From the NCBI GenBank assembly GCA_905236265.1, contig CAJOOV010000185.1, forward strand, positions 1 to 6,890: DNA of 6,890 nucleotides, written 5' to 3'. The position numbers and the translations under genes are program-made. Position 1 is the stretch's first letter. Each line of letters begins with the position of its first letter. Source of the DNA: an uncultured Oscillospiraceae bacterium. GTDB taxonomy: Bacteria; Bacillota; Clostridia; Oscillospirales; Oscillospiraceae. Positions 4,426 to 6,890 of the stretch are shown piece after piece. The notes beneath the pieces were generated by a model that searched no databases, was not told the DNA's origin, and saw nothing but the letters and a program-made list of their open reading frames with translations.

Positions 4426-6705
4426 ATGGAGACACAGCAGTTCGCACAGGCGTGGAGAGGCTTCCACGGCAGCAAATGGAGGGAAGAGGTCAACGTCCGT
4501 GACTTCATCCAGAATAACTACACCCCCTACGACGGGGACGAGAGCTTCCTCGCCGGCGCCACGCAGGCCACGGACAGGCTCTGGGGCAGGCTGCAGGAAT
4601 TGCAGAAGGAGGAGCGGGCAAAAGGCGGCGTGCTGGAGTGCGAGACGGAGGTGGTCTCCTCTCTCACCGCCTATGGCCCCGGCTATATCGACCCTGACCT
4701 GAAGGAGCTGGAGCAGGTGGTGGGTCTTCAGACGGACAAGCCCCTGAAGCGTGCCTTCATGCCCTACGGCGGCATCAAGATGGCGGAGCAGGCGGCGCAG
4801 ACCTACGGCTATCAGGTGAACGAGAAGTTCCACAAGATCTTCACCGACTACCACAAGACCCACAATCAGGCGGTGTTTGATGCCTACACCCCGGAGATGA
4901 AGCTGGCCCGTCACAGCCATATCGTCACCGGCCTGCCTGACACCTATGGCAGAGGCAGAATCGTGGGGGACTACCGCCGTGTGGCGCTCTACGGTCTGGA
5001 TTACCTGATCGGCGAGAAGCAGAAGGACCTGCTCAACTGCGGCTGCGGCACCATGACCGATGATGTCATCCGTCTCCGGGAGGAGCTGGCGGAGCAGATC
5101 CGCTCCCTGCAGCAGATGAAGGAGATGGCCGCCGTCTACGGCTTTGACATCTCCCAGCCCGCCACCACCGCAAAGGAGGCGGTGCAGTGGCTCTACTTCG
5201 GCTATCTCGCCGCCATCAAGACCCAGAACGGTGCAGCCATGAGCGTGGGGCGCATCTCCACCTTCCTGGACATCTATCTGCAGCGGGATCTGGCGCAGGG
5301 CAGGCTCACCGAGGCGCAGGCGCAGGAGCTGATCGACCACCTGACGCTGAAGTTCCGCATGGTGAAGTTTGCCCGTATCCCCTCCTATAACCAGCTCTTC
5401 TCCGGCGACCCGGTTTGGGCGACGCTGGAAATGGGCGGCATCGGCATGGACGGGCGGAGCATGGTCACCAAGACGGACTTCCGCTTCCTCCACACGCTGG
5501 AGAATATGGGCCCCTCTCCTGAGCCGAACCTGACGGTGCTGTACTCCTCCAAGCTGCCGGAGGCCTTCAAGCGCTATGCCGCAAAGATTTCCGTCACCAC
5601 CTCCTCTATCCAGTACGAGAACGACGACGTGATGAAGCCGGTGTGGGGAGACGACTACTCCATCTGCTGCTGCGTCTCCGCCACCCAGACCGGCAAGGAG
5701 ATGCAGTTCTTCGGCGCACGGGCAAACCTTGCCAAGTGTCTGCTCTACGCCATCAACGGCGGCAAGGACGAGAAGTTCACCGACAAGGCGGGGAACCATT
5801 TGCAGGTTGGCCCCCAGTACGCCCCCATTACCTCCGAGGTGCTGGACTATGAGGAGGTCGTGGCAAAGTTCGACGTGATGATGGACTGGCTGGCAGGGCT
5901 GTATGTGAATATTCTCAACCTGATTCACTATATGCACGACAAATACTACTATGAGTCGGCGCAGCTCGCCCTCATCGACACCGACGTGCGCCGCACCTTC
6001 GCCACCGGCATCGCCGGGTTCTCCCATGTGGTGGACTCCCTGTGCGCCATCAAATACGCCACTGTCCGCCCCGTCCGGGACGAGAGCGGCGTTGCGCTGG
6101 ACTATGAGATCGAGGGCGACTTCCCCCGCTACGGCAACGACGATGAGCGGGCGGACGAGATTGCCGTGTGGCTGCTGAAAACCTTTATGACCAAGATCCG
6201 CAAGTTCCACACCTACCGCAACAGCGAGCCTACCACCTCTATCCTCACCATCACCTCCAACGTGGTCTACGGCAAGGCCACCGGCGCACTGCCGGACGGA
6301 CGGGAGGCATATGCCCCCTTCGCCCCCGGCGCAAACCCCGCCTACGGCGCAGAGCGCAACGGCCTGCTGGCCTCTTTGAACAGCGTGGCAAAGCTGCCCT
6401 ATGAGTATGCCCTGGACGGCATCTCCAACACCCAGACCATCAGCCCCTCTACGCTGGGTCACAATGTGCAGGAGCAGAAGGAGACGCTGGTGCGGGTGCT
6501 GGACGGCTACTTCGATCAGGGCGCCCATCATCTCAACGTGAACGTGTTCGGCGTGGAGAAGCTGCGTGACGCCATGGAGCATCCTGAGAAGCCGGAGTAC
6601 GCCAACTTCACCATCCGGGTCTCCGGCTATGCCGTGAAGTTCATCGACCTGACCAGAGAGCAGCAGATGGACGTGATCGCCAGAAGCGCCCACGGGAGAA
6701 TGTAA
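4426..6705 (+). CDS. pflB: Formate C-acetyltransferase (pyruvate formate-lyase)
   Basis: This 759-residue glycyl-radical enzyme converts pyruvate and CoA to acetyl-CoA and formate without making NADH, a central step of anaerobic sugar fermentation. The PFL barrel domain covers about residues 10-620 and the glycyl-radical domain about 630-759. The radical glycine is Gly734 in TIRVSGYAV (codon 6625-6627). The active-site cysteines lie in DDYSICCCVS: the normal catalytic pair aligns with Cys415-Cys416, preceded by an extra Cys414 where the classical enzyme has alanine. Substrate-site and core segments such as PSPEPNLTVLYS (363-374), MQFFGARANLAK (426-437) and YAINGG (441-446) are conserved. Length equals classical PflB (about 760), which argues against a diol or choline lyase. 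The ATG at 4426 has AAAGGA at 4409-4414, 11 nt away, with CAGGA closer. The C-terminal tail ARSAHGRM differs from the common RTFHESM-like ending. A hairpin follows the stop. Confidence 0.97.
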   Translation: METQQFAQAWRGFHGSKWREEVNVRDFIQNNYTPYDGDESFLAGATQATDRLWGRLQELQKEERAKGGVLECETEVVSSLTAYGPGYIDPDLKELEQVVGLQTDKPLKRAFMPYGGIKMAEQAAQTYGYQVNEKFHKIFTDYHKTHNQAVFDAYTPEMKLARHSHIVTGLPDTYGRGRIVGDYRRVALYGLDYLIGEKQKDLLNCGCGTMTDDVIRLREELAEQIRSLQQMKEMAAVYGFDISQPATTAKEAVQWLYFGYLAAIKTQNGAAMSVGRISTFLDIYLQRDLAQGRLTEAQAQELIDHLTLKFRMVKFARIPSYNQLFSGDPVWATLEMGGIGMDGRSMVTKTDFRFLHTLENMGPSPEPNLTVLYSSKLPEAFKRYAAKISVTTSSIQYENDDVMKPVWGDDYSICCCVSATQTGKEMQFFGARANLAKCLLYAINGGKDEKFTDKAGNHLQVGPQYAPITSEVLDYEEVVAKFDVMMDWLAGLYVNILNLIHYMHDKYYYESAQLALIDTDVRRTFATGIAGFSHVVDSLCAIKYATVRPVRDESGVALDYEIEGDFPRYGNDDERADEIAVWLLKTFMTKIRKFHTYRNSEPTTSILTITSNVVYGKATGALPDGREAYAPFAPGANPAYGAERNGLLASLNSVAKLPYEYALDGISNTQTISPSTLGHNVQEQKETLVRVLDGYFDQGAHHLNVNVFGVEKLRDAMEHPEKPEYANFTIRVSGYAVKFIDLTREQQMDVIARSAHGRM

Positions 6706-6721
6706 GGTAAATAGAACAACG

Positions 6722-6746
6722 CCCCTGCGAACCTGTTTCGCAGGGG
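6722..6746 (+). terminator. Hairpin downstream of pflB, probable terminator
   Basis: CCCCTGCGAA (6722-6731) pairs perfectly with TTCGCAGGGG (6737-6746) around the 5-nt loop CCTGT. It starts 17 nt after the pflB stop, the right place for transcription termination or mRNA 3'-end protection. The T tract is poor (TCAGACTTTC), so efficiency is uncertain. Confidence 0.6.
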
Positions 6747-6773
6747 TCAGACTTTCGGCAAAGCCTCGCAGAG

Positions 6774-6791
6774 TTCCGCCGCAGGGCGGAA
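6774..6791. repeat. Short GC-rich inverted repeat
   Basis: TTCCGCC (6774-6780) and GGCGGAA (6785-6791) form 7 perfect pairs with loop GCAG. It precedes the longer hairpin at 6803-6837. Its right arm overlaps the GGAATAGAG segment that could instead extend that hairpin, so the two foldings may compete. Confidence 0.6.
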
Positions 6792-6802
6792 TAGAGTCAA
6801 AC

Positions 6803-6837
6803 TATTTTTGTACCGAATTCAGTTCGGTGCAAAAATA
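6803..6837. repeat. Long 15-bp inverted repeat (hairpin)
   Basis: TATTTTTGTACCGAA (6803-6817) pairs with TTCGGTGCAAAAATA (6823-6837) over all 15 positions with a single G-U, around loop TTCAG. Outside it, GGAATAGAG (6788-6796) and CTCTATCC (6839-6846) can pair further with one bulged A. No T run follows on either strand, so it is not a standard terminator. It could be part of a miniature element, a dispersed palindromic repeat or a structured RNA. Confidence 0.75.
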
Positions 6838-6842
6838 CCTCT

Positions 6843-6886
6843 ATCCATGCAAGTGTGCGACCGAAGGGAGTGCGCGCAGCATGGAT
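6843..6886. repeat. Inverted repeat ATCCATGC / GCATGGAT at the right edge
   Basis: ATCCATGC (6843-6850) and GCATGGAT (6879-6886) are perfect 8-nt arms. Inside, TGTGCG (6854-6859) can pair with CGCGCA (6873-6878) with one G-U, leaving a loop that contains ACCGAAGGGAG. The element overlaps the outer arm of the previous hairpin by two bases and may continue beyond the window. Confidence 0.6.
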
Positions 6887-6890
6887 GCAA

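Noticed and set aside
3412..6693. A 1093-codon open frame on the minus strand opposite pflA and pflB
   Set aside because: It runs antisense to two genes with complete catalytic motifs, its translation is low-complexity and rich in His, Gly, Leu and Val, and it starts without a good ribosome binding site. GC-rich codon use on the plus strand keeps this frame free of stops.
6722..6890. CRISPR array in the repeat-rich right edge
   Set aside because: The repeats are inverted arms of separate hairpins with different sequences, not regularly spaced direct repeats.

Overview
The window looks like chromosomal DNA from an anaerobic, moderately GC-rich member of the Clostridia (Firmicutes), plausibly an Oscillospiraceae/Ruminococcaceae-type gut bacterium. 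The clues are a glycyl-radical pyruvate formate-lyase pair, a T-box leader in front of leuA, strong AGGAGG ribosome binding sites, consensus sigma-A promoters, a Gram-positive-type LexA operator, and GC-rich coding sequence with AT-rich control regions. This placement is an inference; no species is claimed.

Layout. On the minus strand, read right to left, lie leuA (3119 to 1422), lexA (1232 to 633), ogt (636 to 175) and a tRNA-Gln(CUG) gene (83 to 10). On the plus strand lie pflA (3661-4389) and pflB (4426-6705). The 541-nt gap between the divergent leuA and pflA starts is not empty. It holds a consensus promoter (3422-3450), a complete tRNA-sensing T-box leader with antiterminator and terminator for leuA, and the less clear pfl control region. 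The last 185 nt (6706-6890) contain no gene but a series of inverted repeats.

Function. leuA encodes the committed step of leucine synthesis. It is controlled by leucyl-tRNA charging through the T-box and, at enzyme level, probably by leucine at the C-terminal domain. lexA has its own promoter whose -35 box overlaps a LexA operator, so it should be autoregulated. ogt, for direct repair of alkylated guanine, overlaps the lexA stop codon by 4 nt and should therefore be expressed with it under SOS control. pflA makes the activase that installs the glycyl radical on the pflB product, which converts pyruvate and CoA to acetyl-CoA and formate during fermentation.

Nothing here is a clearly new system. 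The points most worth a second look are the lexA-ogt coupling, a Cys-Cys-Cys run at the PflB active site, the activase-first pfl order with an inverted repeat upstream, and the hairpin-rich segment at the right edge, which may be the start of a dispersed repeat or a structured RNA.
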